From the NCBI GenBank assembly GCA_020849275.1, contig JADLGO010000026.1, positions 1 to 64,000 of the forward strand: DNA of 64,000 nt, read 5' to 3'. The position numbers were made by a program, and so were the translations under genes. This DNA comes from Chthonomonadales bacterium. GTDB lineage: Bacteria > Armatimonadota > Chthonomonadetes > Chthonomonadales > CAJBBX01. Under the pieces are notes generated by a model. The model was not told the DNA's origin and did not search any database. It saw only the letters and a list, made by a program, of their open reading frames with translations. How positions within the stretch are numbered: position 1 is the stretch's first letter; each line of letters opens with the position of its first letter. Below are positions 32,223-40,696 of the stretch, in pieces.

Positions 32223-33509
32223 CTACCGGGGGGCGGAGGCTCCCTTGCGCTTCAGGGCCTGCTCGATGGTCGCGGCGAGTTGCTCGCCGCGCAGGCTGTT
32301 GCCCGCCGCCAGCACCTCGCCCGTGTCGCCGTCCACCAGGTAGGCGCAGGGGATCGAGCGCACCACGTAGAGGTCAGCGATGGCGGCCTGCCAGAACTTG
32401 CCGTCGTAGACCTGCTTCCACGGCATGTTGTTCTCTCGGGTGAAGGCGGCCAGCTTCTCCGCGGCGTCGGCCTGGTCCAGACTGATTCCCAGCACCTCGA
32501 AGCCCCGTGGGTGGTAGGTGGCGTAGGCGCTGGTGAGGTGCGGAAGCTCGGCGCGGCACGGCCCGCACCAGGTCGCCCAGAAGTCCAGCAGCACGACCTT
32601 CCCGCGGTAGCTCGCCGGGAACCGCACCGTCTCGCCGTCGGTCGCCTTCGCCTCGAACTCGATCGCCTTCTTGCCCGGGCTCAGGTCAGGCGGCGGCAGG
32701 ATCTCGGCGACGCTCTGAGCGGATCGCGCGATCGCGAAGGACTTCCCGGAGGGCTTCATGTCGCGAACCTCCCAGGTCGTACCGCCGATGTTGAACGGTC
32801 TGGCGGCGTCGTACGCCTCGCCTCGCGCGTCGAACTTGCCGTTCGCGTTCACATCGATCAGCAGGCGCACCCCGGAGCCGCGCGGGCCCTCCTTGCCGGC
32901 GAAGGAGCCGCGGGCCATGTCGTCGGTCAGCACGGCGCGGTACGACTTGCCGCCGAGCTTGAGCTCCCCCGCATAGGCGTAGTCGGAGTAGTAGAGCAGC
33001 GTTGACGCCAGCGACGCGCGAGCGGGGTCGGTCGGATCGAACCGGTACATGCCCAGGTGGCCTCGCAGCGTGTCACCTGCCACGCGCACCGTCACTTCCG
33101 CGCCGCCCGAGTGCGTCGTGTACTGCTTGCCGTCGCGGCCGGCGCCGGTGCGGCCGGTCCACTCCGCCGGGGGGTCGTCCGTCAGGTCGCCGTTGGCGTT
33201 GGTGTCGACGAGCAGGCGCGCGGGCTTGTTCACGGGCTCGTCCACGACCACGGCGATCCGGGTCGGGCGGGCGGGGTCGCCGAGCTCGAGGACGCCGAAG
33301 AGGGGCGCGGCAAGCGCCGCAGGCAGTTTGCGCGCGGCGGCGGGCCGCTCGCGGCTCAGGGCCAGGCGCTGCGGCATATAGCCGCCGACCAGGGGCACCG
33401 CGCCGGTGGGCACGAAGCGCAGCTTCACTACCTGGGCGCGGCCCGGCGCGGCGGCGGCCATCAGCGCGACTGTGGCGCCGGCCACCAGCCAGGCAGGCGT
33501 TCGCTTCAT
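32223..33509 (-). CDS. Secreted TlpA-like thioredoxin with a large N-terminal beta domain
   Basis: A 428-residue exported protein with a signal peptide ending GRAQ. The C-terminal 150 residues are a TlpA/ResA-type thioredoxin: LLDFWATWCGPCRAELPHL supplies the CGPC redox pair, and SIPCAYLVDGDTGEV is the cis-Pro loop. The N-terminal 270 residues contain two acidic loops resembling EF-hand calcium sites (DTNANGDLTDD and DVNANGKFDARGE). Start is the ATG at 33509, with GGGAGAG about ten bases upstream. It is convergent with recA and divergent from the ADP-ribosylglycohydrolase-like gene. Its role is probably periplasmic thiol reduction; the target is unknown. Confidence 0.85.
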   Translation of the reverse strand: MKRTPAWLVAGATVALMAAAAPGRAQVVKLRFVPTGAVPLVGGYMPQRLALSRERPAAARKLPAALAAPLFGVLELGDPARPTRIAVVVDEPVNKPARLLVDTNANGDLTDDPPAEWTGRTGAGRDGKQYTTHSGGAEVTVRVAGDTLRGHLGMYRFDPTDPARASLASTLLYYSDYAYAGELKLGGKSYRAVLTDDMARGSFAGKEGPRGSGVRLLIDVNANGKFDARGEAYDAARPFNIGGTTWEVRDMKPSGKSFAIARSAQSVAEILPPPDLSPGKKAIEFEAKATDGETVRFPASYRGKVVLLDFWATWCGPCRAELPHLTSAYATYHPRGFEVLGISLDQADAAEKLAAFTRENNMPWKQVYDGKFWQAAIADLYVVRSIPCAYLVDGDTGEVLAAGNSLRGEQLAATIEQALKRKGASAPR

Positions 33510-33682
33510 CGTGGTGTTCTCTCCCATCGTGTGTGTGTCGAGACGCCGCACGATTCGCCGGCAGCTGCGCCGATCCCTTCGCGGAGCGCGGCGGGGTCGG
33601 GTGCGCAGGAGTCGCCGGAGGCACGCGGGAATAGGTGCGCCGGCGGGATGCCGGTTCGGCCCGCTGCGAAAGGGGGCGCCAC

Positions 33683-35803
33683 ATGGCGGTTCTCGCGATG
33701 TCGCCGGAGTCCTACGCGGATCGGGTGCATGGGGCCTGGATGGGCCGCAGCATTGGCGTCACGCTCGGCGTGCCGCGCCAGGGCGCCACGGGGATCAGCG
33801 CGTTGCGCTTCTATGAGCCCGCGCCGGGCCAGCCGGCTGCGTCGGAGGCGCTCGATTTCCAGCTCGCCTGGCTGCAGGCCGTGCGGGAGTGCGGCCCCGG
33901 CGTCGGGGCCCGCGACCTTGTGCGCGCGCGCACGGCGCACCTGCGCTACGTCGACGGCGCTTACGGGCACGCGGCGCGCAACCTGCGCCGCGGGCTGGGG
34001 CCGCCGCTCTCGGGCGCCTTCGACAACTGGTACCGCGGCAGCCACTCGGCCGCCGAGCGGGCCACGCTGTGGGGTCTCCTCGCGCCCGGCGCGCCGCAGG
34101 TCGCGGCCACCTACGCCCACATGGACGCCTCCGTCGATCACGCCGAGGAGGGCGTCTGGACGGCGATGTTCTGGGCGGCGCTGACCAGCGCCGCCTTCTT
34201 CGTCTCCGAGCCCGGTCGGCTGATGGCGGTGGGCCTGGCGATGGTGCCCGAGGGGAGCCGCGTGGCGCGTGGGGCTCGCCTGGTTCGCGATTCCGCGCTG
34301 CCCGGCGCCTCGTGGCTGGACGCGCGCAACGCCGCGCTGAGCGCCCTCTCGCCGCTGGACGAGGGCGACGCGCCGCTGAACACGGCGTTCGCGCTTGCCG
34401 GCTGGCTCTTTGGTGGCGGCGACTTCGGGCGGGCGCTGTGTGGCGCCGTCAACTGCGGCTACGGTACGGCCGGCACCGGAGCGATCCTGGGCACGGTCCT
34501 GGGCGTCCTGGTCGGCCGCACCGGGATCCCCGCCGCGTGGGCGGAGCCCATCGGCGAAGGCGTCGTGCTCGGATGGGGCCTCCACGACCTCGCCGCGCCG
34601 CGCACCAACGCTCAACTCACTGAGTTGACCTGCACGCTCGCCGCGCAAGTGCTTGCGGATCGGTGCCCCGAGGTCGCCCTGCGCGGCGAGGAGCCCAACG
34701 CCGCCGCCCCACCTTCAGGCTCTGCTGGGCTCGGCACGCCAGAGCCGGGGCCCCCTGAGCCCGCGGCAGGAGCCGGCGCTCTGGCGGAGTCGACGTCGCC
34801 CGGCTCCGCTGGCGCCGAGCCCGCGTCCGGGGCGCTCGCGGAGGCGCCGGCTCCCCCGGCGTCTCCCGCGGAGCCTCCGGCGGCGCCCGTCTCGCCCGCG
34901 CCACAGGCCCCGCCCGCCGTCGACTGGACCGCCAACGACAGCGTGAAGCCACTGCTCGCGCGGCCGGCGATGTCCATGCGCGAGGCCGCCGGTCCGTTTG
35001 GCGTGGTGGCGGATTTCGGAGAGACCGGGCCCTCGCTCGTGCCCGGCGTGGCCGCTGGCTTCACGGCGGCGGTGCGCAACGAGGGCGCCGACGACTTCTA
35101 CGGCTCGGTCACCGTTTGTACGCCGGCGGGGTGGCAGGTGGCGGTGCCCGCCGCGCAGGGGCAGCGGCAGGCGGTCGTGGCGGGCGGCCGGGCCCGCTTC
35201 GGGTTCGTGGTGCGCGCGCCGGAGTCGGAGCGGCTCGGGGTGTCGACGCGCCTGATGCTGAGCATGACGCCCGAGGCCGGTCCCTCCGGCTCGTGCGACC
35301 TTCGCATGTTGAGCGGCGCGTGCTGGTGGGTGGTGGGGCCGTTTCGCAACCTCAGCGGCGAGGGGTTCGACCGCGCCTATGAGGTGGAGGACCGGCCGGA
35401 GCGCGACGCGCAGTATCTGGGCCGTGGGAGCGTGATGGTGGGATGGCAGAAGCTAGCCGTGCACGGGTACGTGGTCCCGATCGAGCCGGTGTTCGGCGAT
35501 CTGGCCGGGGTGGCCTACCTGGCCACGACGCTGCGCATGCCGGCGGCCATGGAGGCGCGTCTGCTAGCGCGAACAAATGACGGTCTCGTGATGTGGGTGA
35601 ACGGGCGGCGCGTGCACCACGTCCACGCGCACGATCCCTTCCGGCCGGACCTATCGCTGGCGGGTGCGCCCGTGTCGCTCAACGCCGGGGAGAACCACGT
35701 GCTGCTGAAGGTGGTGCGGTGCGAGCGGCCGGCCGCGCTGGCGTTCTGCGTGGCGGACGCCGCCGGGGTCCCCCTGGAGGATCAGGGAAACACGGGCTGG
35801 TAG
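33683..35803 (+). CDS. ADP-ribosylglycohydrolase-fold protein with lost metal ligands, fused to beta domains
   Basis: A 706-residue protein. Residues 10-325 follow the ADP-ribosylglycohydrolase fold: RVHGAWMGRSIGVTLGVP, the MDASVDHAEEGVWTAMFWAAL helix and NCGYGTAGTGAILGTVLGVLVG. In active members the last segment reads with a DTD (for example GYDTD) that binds magnesium; here it is GYGTAGTG (259-266). The usual N-terminal acidic pair also seems absent (ALDFQLAW). A Pro/Ala linker (about 330-410) leads to a beta-sandwich-like region (about 430-530) and a C-terminal module (about 535-700) with RLLARTNDGLVMWVNGRRVHHVHAH resembling sugar-binding PA14/NPCBM-like domains. It is probably a binding protein rather than an active hydrolase. 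Confidence 0.72.
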   Translation: MAVLAMSPESYADRVHGAWMGRSIGVTLGVPRQGATGISALRFYEPAPGQPAASEALDFQLAWLQAVRECGPGVGARDLVRARTAHLRYVDGAYGHAARNLRRGLGPPLSGAFDNWYRGSHSAAERATLWGLLAPGAPQVAATYAHMDASVDHAEEGVWTAMFWAALTSAAFFVSEPGRLMAVGLAMVPEGSRVARGARLVRDSALPGASWLDARNAALSALSPLDEGDAPLNTAFALAGWLFGGGDFGRALCGAVNCGYGTAGTGAILGTVLGVLVGRTGIPAAWAEPIGEGVVLGWGLHDLAAPRTNAQLTELTCTLAAQVLADRCPEVALRGEEPNAAAPPSGSAGLGTPEPGPPEPAAGAGALAESTSPGSAGAEPASGALAEAPAPPASPAEPPAAPVSPAPQAPPAVDWTANDSVKPLLARPAMSMREAAGPFGVVADFGETGPSLVPGVAAGFTAAVRNEGADDFYGSVTVCTPAGWQVAVPAAQGQRQAVVAGGRARFGFVVRAPESERLGVSTRLMLSMTPEAGPSGSCDLRMLSGACWWVVGPFRNLSGEGFDRAYEVEDRPERDAQYLGRGSVMVGWQKLAVHGYVVPIEPVFGDLAGVAYLATTLRMPAAMEARLLARTNDGLVMWVNGRRVHHVHAHDPFRPDLSLAGAPVSLNAGENHVLLKVVRCERPAALAFCVADAAGVPLEDQGNTGW

Positions 35804-35814
35804 CCGGGGCTATG

Positions 35815-35869
35815 CGAGGAGCACGGCCCCGAACGCGGCGGCGTGTCGCGTTCGGGGCCGCGCTCCTCG
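35815..35869. terminator. Strong bidirectional hairpin
   Basis: CGAGGAGCACGGCCCCGAACGCG... pairs with ...CGCGTTCGGGGCCGCGCTCCTCG with one A-C mismatch, lying exactly between the convergent stop codons at 35803 and 35870. Confidence 0.75.
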
Positions 35870-36958
35870 TCAGAGTGTCACGTGGACCTGCGCCTTGCGC
35901 GTCGCCGGCGCTTTGAGGCCGTAGGCGTCGCGCGCGGTCAGATAGACGGTGTAGTCGCCGCTCTTGCGGAACTTGTGCTTGAACGTGCGCCCCTCGGCGT
36001 CCACCGGAAGCTTCTCTGGCGCGGGCTCCTCCGGCCGTACGAGGGTCCATTCGTACTGGAGGGGCGAGACGCCGCCCTCGGCGGAGGCCGTGAAGGTCAC
36101 GGGATCGTTGATCGCTACGGTCATGTCGGGCAGGTCGTCGACCCGGATGGGCGTCTGGTCGCTCACCAGGCGGATCTGTCCCACGTAGAAGACGCCGGTG
36201 GAGTCGCCGAACAGGCGGATCTCCTTGACCTGCCCGCTCGAGCCCTGCAGGCCCGTGATCGTGCTGGTGGGCACGGCCACGGTCTTCCATCGGTCGCGGG
36301 TCGGCACCGCGTTCTCCAGCGGCAGCAGGACCTCGGCCTTCTTGTCGTCGGTGGTCACGAGCACGAGACGGATGTGCTTGAGAGGCTCCGGCGCGCTGAG
36401 TCCCGAGGTGTCGCTCGCTCCGCCGGGGCCACCAGGGCCGAGCAGACCGCCTGGCCCACCGCCTGGTCCGCCAGGAACCCCGCCGGGCCCGCCGGGAACA
36501 CCGCCGCCGCGCCGCGTGCCGCGACCCTGGCCGCCCGGAAACCCCGGGGGGCCGCCGCCCGGCCCAAACACGCCGCTGGAGCCCGGCCCCAACATACCAG
36601 ATCCGCGCCGGCTACGCGCGTCCTGCTCATCCGGCAGGTAGAGCGCCATGTCCAGGTACATGTTCTTGTCGGTCAGGGCGCTCTGCATGTCGACTGGCTT
36701 CTGGAACTGGATGCGCGCTCCCTGGTAGTAGCCGTGAGTCGTCACCCGGATCGAGTGCGCGCCGGTGTAGACGTACTCCTCGGAGTCCTTCGCCTCGCCG
36801 CTGCCCCAGGGGCTCACGACGATACCGGAGCTCGCGGCCGACTGTCCCTGGTAGACCGTCGTGTCGGCGCGCGCCGGGGCCAACGTGCCCGAAGCCGCCA
36901 GGGCCCAGGCCGCGCCAGCGACAAGGAATCCGCACCGTCTGCCTATGCTCGTCATCAT
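35870..36958 (-). CDS. Secreted protein with collagen-like Gly-Pro tract and PKD-like C-terminal domain
   Basis: A 362-residue exported protein (signal peptide ends PARA). Residues about 35-110 look beta-rich (YVYTGAHSIRVTTHGYYQGARIQF) and may bind carbohydrate. A Gly/Pro-rich tract of about 55 residues follows (about 115-170; repeats like GGVPGGPGG). Then comes another beta region and a C-terminal PKD-like domain (about 275-360: MTVAINDPVTFTASAEGGVSPLQYEWTL...YTVYLTARDAYGLKA). GGGAGCCA is just upstream of the ATG pair at 36958. The function is unknown; the architecture suits a surface or matrix protein. Confidence 0.72.
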   Translation of the reverse strand: MMTSIGRRCGFLVAGAAWALAASGTLAPARADTTVYQGQSAASSGIVVSPWGSGEAKDSEEYVYTGAHSIRVTTHGYYQGARIQFQKPVDMQSALTDKNMYLDMALYLPDEQDARSRRGSGMLGPGSSGVFGPGGGPPGFPGGQGRGTRRGGGVPGGPGGVPGGPGGGPGGLLGPGGPGGASDTSGLSAPEPLKHIRLVLVTTDDKKAEVLLPLENAVPTRDRWKTVAVPTSTITGLQGSSGQVKEIRLFGDSTGVFYVGQIRLVSDQTPIRVDDLPDMTVAINDPVTFTASAEGGVSPLQYEWTLVRPEEPAPEKLPVDAEGRTFKHKFRKSGDYTVYLTARDAYGLKAPATRKAQVHVTL

Positions 36959-37008
36959 TGGCTCCCAGTGGAGGGGGCCGGTCGCCGCGCCCGGCGCGGA
37001 CGGCCGCG

Positions 37009-37809
37009 CTACTTCCCCTCGGACATGACCTGAATGCGCTCGATCCGCAGTGCGCGCCCGGTGCCAGCGTCCGCCTCGACGAGGACGGCGCACAGCCGAG
37101 CGGGTCCGTCGGCAACCTCAAAGCGCGTTGGCACCGACGTCGTGAACCGCGCAAGGACGGTCTCGCGGCTCATCCCGATCACCGAGTCGATGGGGCCGGT
37201 CATGCCGACATCGGTGATGTAGGCCGTCCCGTTCGGCAACACGCGCTCGTCGGCGGTCTGCACGTGCGTATGCGTTCCCAGGACGGCGGTCGCCCGGCCA
37301 TCAACATACCACCCGATGGCCTGCTTCTCGCTGGTGGCCTCCGCGTGAAGGTCCACCAACACGATGGGCGCGGCGCGCCGGAGGTCGGCGAGCACCGCAT
37401 CGGCGGCGCGGAACGGGTCGTCGATAGCCTCCATGAAGACGCGGCCCTGCACGACCGCCACGCCGACCGGGCCCGCGGGCGTCTGAAACAGGCCGTGGCC
37501 ATGGCCGGGAGCGCCAGGCGGGTAGTTCACCGGTCGCAGCACGCGCGGCTCCCCGTCCAGATACCCGTACACCTCCCGCTTGGCCCACGCGTGGTTGCCC
37601 AGCGTGACCACGTCGACGCCGCCCTGCTCCAGCAGTTCCACCGCGATCTCGCGAGTGATCCCGATCCCGCCCGCCGCGTTCTCCGCGTTGGCCACCACGA
37701 AATCGACTCCGTGCTCGCGGCGCAACGCCGGGATCAGCCGATGGGCCGCCGTGCGTCCCGGCCGGCCCACGATGTCGCCGACCATCAGCAACCGCATCAG
37801 GTGTGGCAT
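37009..37809 (-). CDS. ymdB: YmdB-family metallophosphoesterase
   Basis: A 266-residue member of the TIGR00282/YmdB family. Motifs MRLLMVGDIVGRPGR, ANAENAAGGIGI, LGNHAWAKREV, VDLHAEATSEKQA and GTHTHVQTADERVLPNGTAYITDVGMTG are all intact. Studied relatives hydrolyse 2',3'-cyclic nucleotides. The start is ambiguous: the ATG at 37809 has GGGGAGG only one or two bases away, and the ATG at 37797 has it 13 bases away. It follows rny by 91 bp, the usual order. Confidence 0.93.
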   Translation of the reverse strand: MPHLMRLLMVGDIVGRPGRTAAHRLIPALRREHGVDFVVANAENAAGGIGITREIAVELLEQGGVDVVTLGNHAWAKREVYGYLDGEPRVLRPVNYPPGAPGHGHGLFQTPAGPVGVAVVQGRVFMEAIDDPFRAADAVLADLRRAAPIVLVDLHAEATSEKQAIGWYVDGRATAVLGTHTHVQTADERVLPNGTAYITDVGMTGPIDSVIGMSRETVLARFTTSVPTRFEVADGPARLCAVLVEADAGTGRALRIERIQVMSEGK

Positions 37810-37900
37810 GCCTCCCCGGCATCACGAGCCGGCACCGACCCGGAGGTTAGACGCGCGGGGCAGTGCCCGGTTACAGGCCGGGCTCCCCGCGCCGCCGCGA

Positions 37901-39445
37901 CTACTTCGCGAAGTCCACCGCGCGCGTCTCTCGGATGACGGTCACCTTGATCTGGCCAGGGTACTCCATCTCCTCTTCAATGCGGCGGGCCAGGTCACGG
38001 GCAAGGCGGATGGCGGAGAGGTCGTCCACCTGCTCGGGCCGTACGATCAGCCGCACCTCCCGGCCGGCCTGAACGGCGAACGTCTTCTCCACGCCGTTGA
38101 AGCTCTCGGCGATCTCCTCAAGCCGCTTGACGCGCTTGACGTAGGTCTCCAACGTTTCGCGCCGGGCGCCTGGCCTGCTGGCCGAGATGGAATCGGCGCA
38201 GATCACAAGCATCGCCTCGATGGAGGTCGGCTCCGTGTCGTAGTGATGCCCCTCGACCGCCTGGATCACCTCCGGGTGCTCCCGGTGACGGCGCAGGATG
38301 TCGGCGCCGATCACGGCATGCGGACCGTCCACCTCGTGGTCGACGGCCTTGCCGATGTCGTGCAGCAGCCCGGCGCGGCGCGCTACCCGCGGATCGGCTC
38401 CCACCTCCGCGGCGAGCAGACCGCAAAGATGGCTCACCTCAACCGAGTGAGCCAGCACGTTCTGGCCGTAGCTCGTGCGGTACTTCATCTTGCCCAACAG
38501 CCGCACGATCTCCGGCGCGAGGCCGGTGAGGCCCGTCTCCAGCACGGCGTGCGCGCCCGCGTCCAGGATGCGTTGCTCCACCTCGGACTGCGCCTTGCGG
38601 ATCGCCTCCTCGATGCGCCCCGGGTGGATCCGCCCATCGATGATCAGGTTCGTCAGGGCAATCCGCGCGACCTCGCGCCGGATCGGGTCGAAGGCGGAAA
38701 GCACCACGGCCTCCGGCGTGTCGTCGATGATCAGGTCGACGCCGCTGAGCGTCTCAAACGCGCGAATGTTGCGCCCCTCGCGGCCGATGATGCGGCCCTT
38801 CATCTCGTCGGTTGGCAAGGGCACGACCGATACCGTGGTCTCCGAGGTCTGATCGACCGCGCAGCGCTGTATGGCGTGCGTGATGTGCCCGCGCGCGCGC
38901 CGCTCGGCCTCTCGGCGGGCCTCCTCCTCGATGTCGCGCAAGAGTCGTGCGGCGTCGAGCCGAGCCTCCTGTTCGACCGCCTTGAGGAACATGGCGCGCG
39001 CTTCGTCGGTGCCGAGGCCGGAGATCCGCTGGAGCTCGGCGCGCTGCGCGGCCACGTTGGCCTCGGCCTCGCGGCAGGCACTCTCGGCTTCCGCCTCGCG
39101 ACTCTGCAGGCCGCGCTCCCGCTTCTCAGAACCCTCCAGGCGGCGCTCGAGCGCCTCCTCCTTCTGAGCCAGCCTGCGCTCCAGCCGCTGCAGCTCGGCG
39201 CGCTTCTCGCGGTTCTCACGCTCGATGTCCGCGCGGATGCGGTAGGCCTCGTCTTTGGCCTCGACGAGCGCCTCGCGCTTGCGGGCCTCGATCTCTCTGG
39301 CAGCCTCCTCGCGCGACCGTTCGATTCCGGAGAGCTTCTCACGCGCCTCGGCGTCGACCGAGCGGGCTTGCGCGAGGTTGCGAAACAGGAATGCCGCAGC
39401 AAGTACCAGAACAACGATGTCGGTTATGATCAGTGTGGTGTGCAC
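37901..39445 (-). CDS. rny: Ribonuclease Y
   Basis: A 514-residue membrane-anchored endoribonuclease that starts mRNA decay. Order: N-terminal membrane helix (residues 4-22), long charged coiled coil (about 30-190), KH domain (GRIIGREGRNIRAFETLSGVDLIIDDTPE) and HD domain (NVLAHSVEVSHLCGLLAAE...HDIGKAVDHEVDGPHA), ending VIRETRAVDFAK. I choose the GTG at 39445, because GGAGGTGA lies seven bases upstream; the ATG at 39466 contains that ribosome site within its codons. Confidence 0.97.
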   Translation of the reverse strand: MHTTLIITDIVVLVLAAAFLFRNLAQARSVDAEAREKLSGIERSREEAAREIEARKREALVEAKDEAYRIRADIERENREKRAELQRLERRLAQKEEALERRLEGSEKRERGLQSREAEAESACREAEANVAAQRAELQRISGLGTDEARAMFLKAVEQEARLDAARLLRDIEEEARREAERRARGHITHAIQRCAVDQTSETTVSVVPLPTDEMKGRIIGREGRNIRAFETLSGVDLIIDDTPEAVVLSAFDPIRREVARIALTNLIIDGRIHPGRIEEAIRKAQSEVEQRILDAGAHAVLETGLTGLAPEIVRLLGKMKYRTSYGQNVLAHSVEVSHLCGLLAAEVGADPRVARRAGLLHDIGKAVDHEVDGPHAVIGADILRRHREHPEVIQAVEGHHYDTEPTSIEAMLVICADSISASRPGARRETLETYVKRVKRLEEIAESFNGVEKTFAVQAGREVRLIVRPEQVDDLSAIRLARDLARRIEEEMEYPGQIKVTVIRETRAVDFAK

Positions 39446-39626
39446 GCTTGCCTCACCTCCAGACATGGCTGTCCGAGGTAGAGCGCGGCCCCGTGACGCG
39501 CGAGCATGGCTCCGGTAGGTGCGTGTCCGGGCCCGACGGCCCCACTGTTCGCGACGGATCGGCGCGATACCTGCAACCGCCGGGCGCGAGCCGCCGTCGG
39601 CGCGGGACATCACAGGACGGGGGCGG

Positions 39627-40205
39627 ATGGAGCTCACGGATCGCTTCGCACGCGCCGCGGCGGAGGCGGCACGTCTGCACCGCGGGCAGATGCGCAAGGG
39701 CAGCGGTACGCCGTACGTGGCGCATCTTCTGGCCGTGGCGGCGCTCGCCCTGGAGCACGGCGCCGACGAGGACGAAGCCATCGCGGCGTTGCTGCATGAC
39801 GCCCTGGAGGACCAGGGAGGGGAGCCGACACGTGAGCGGATCGCGCGGCGATTTGGCGAGCGCGCGGCGGCGATCGTCACGGGCTGCAGCGACGCCGTGG
39901 ACCTCCCGAAGCCTCCGTGGCTTCCGCGGAAGGAGGCGTTCCTGGCGCGGCTGCCTGGCGAGAGCCGCTCGGTTCGGCTCGTGACAGCGTGCGACAAGCT
40001 CCACAACGCGCGGTCGCTGACGCGCGACCTGCTGGAGGATGGAGGAGCGGTCTGGAGTCGGTTCCACGGCGGGCGCGAGGGAACGCTGTGGTTCTACCGC
40101 ACGGTCGCGCAGGCGTATGACGGTCCGGCGGGAGCCGACTTGCCGGCGGCGCTGCTGCGCGAGCTGCGCGAGGCCTTGCGAGCGCTCGAGGAGGCGGCGG
40201 CATGA
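39627..40205 (+). CDS. HD domain phosphohydrolase, RelA/SpoT hydrolase-like
   Basis: A 192-residue single-domain HD protein. ARLHRGQMRKGSGTPYVAHLLAVAALALEHG supplies the first His; ALLHDALED gives the HD pair; and LVTACDKLHNARSL is the last conserved Asp, exactly the pattern of the ppGpp hydrolase domain and of small alarmone hydrolases. No synthetase, TGS or ACT domain is present. Possible activities are (p)ppGpp or NADPH-type hydrolysis; which is unproven. It is divergent from rny and converges with recX. Confidence 0.82.
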   Translation: MELTDRFARAAAEAARLHRGQMRKGSGTPYVAHLLAVAALALEHGADEDEAIAALLHDALEDQGGEPTRERIARRFGERAAAIVTGCSDAVDLPKPPWLPRKEAFLARLPGESRSVRLVTACDKLHNARSLTRDLLEDGGAVWSRFHGGREGTLWFYRTVAQAYDGPAGADLPAALLRELREALRALEEAAA

Positions 40206-40218
40206 GGGCTGCGCCCCC

Positions 40219-40683
40219 TCACGCGGGCTCCTCACGCAGCAAGGCCATCACCTGCGCGATGGTCTCCCAGTCGTAGCCCCGTCTCTGCAGGAAGCCCGCC
40301 AGGCGGCGCCGCACGGCCGGGTCGCCGAGGGAATCCGAACCAAGGCGCTTTCGCGCGGCCTCGGCCGCCGCCGCGAGCTCGTCCGCCGGGGAGAGCGAGG
40401 CCAGCGCCTCCTCGGCGGTGTCGCGCGGCACGCCCTTGCCGCGCAGCTCGGCACCGAGCCGGGCGCGGCCGAGGCCCTTTCGCGTGCCGCGGCTCTCCAC
40501 CCAGTCGCGGCTGAACCGCTCGTCGTCCACGAGACCGGCGCGCGCAAGGAACCCGAGCACGCCGTCGATCACGGTGTCGTCGTGGCCGTCGCGCAACAGC
40601 CGCCGGCGCACCTGCGCGGCCGTCCTCGGCGCAAAGTCGACATACCGCAGCGCGGCCTGCCTGGCCGTCTCCTCCGGGGTCAT
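40219..40683 (-). CDS. recX: RecX-type regulatory protein
   Basis: A 154-residue RecX. ALRYVDFAPRTAAQVRRRLLRDGHDDTVIDGVLGFLARAGLVDDERFSRDWVESR is the classic three-helix repeat beginning, and LRGKGVPRDTAEEAL and FLQRRGYDWETIAQVM complete it. It modulates RecA filaments. The ATG at 40683 is used; a longer frame upstream overlaps the CocE gene in another frame. It starts 13 bp after the CocE-family stop and is cut off from recA by about 8 kb. Confidence 0.92.
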   Translation of the reverse strand: MTPEETARQAALRYVDFAPRTAAQVRRRLLRDGHDDTVIDGVLGFLARAGLVDDERFSRDWVESRGTRKGLGRARLGAELRGKGVPRDTAEEALASLSPADELAAAAEAARKRLGSDSLGDPAVRRRLAGFLQRRGYDWETIAQVMALLREEPA

Positions 40684-40696
40684 CCGGCGTCTTCCG

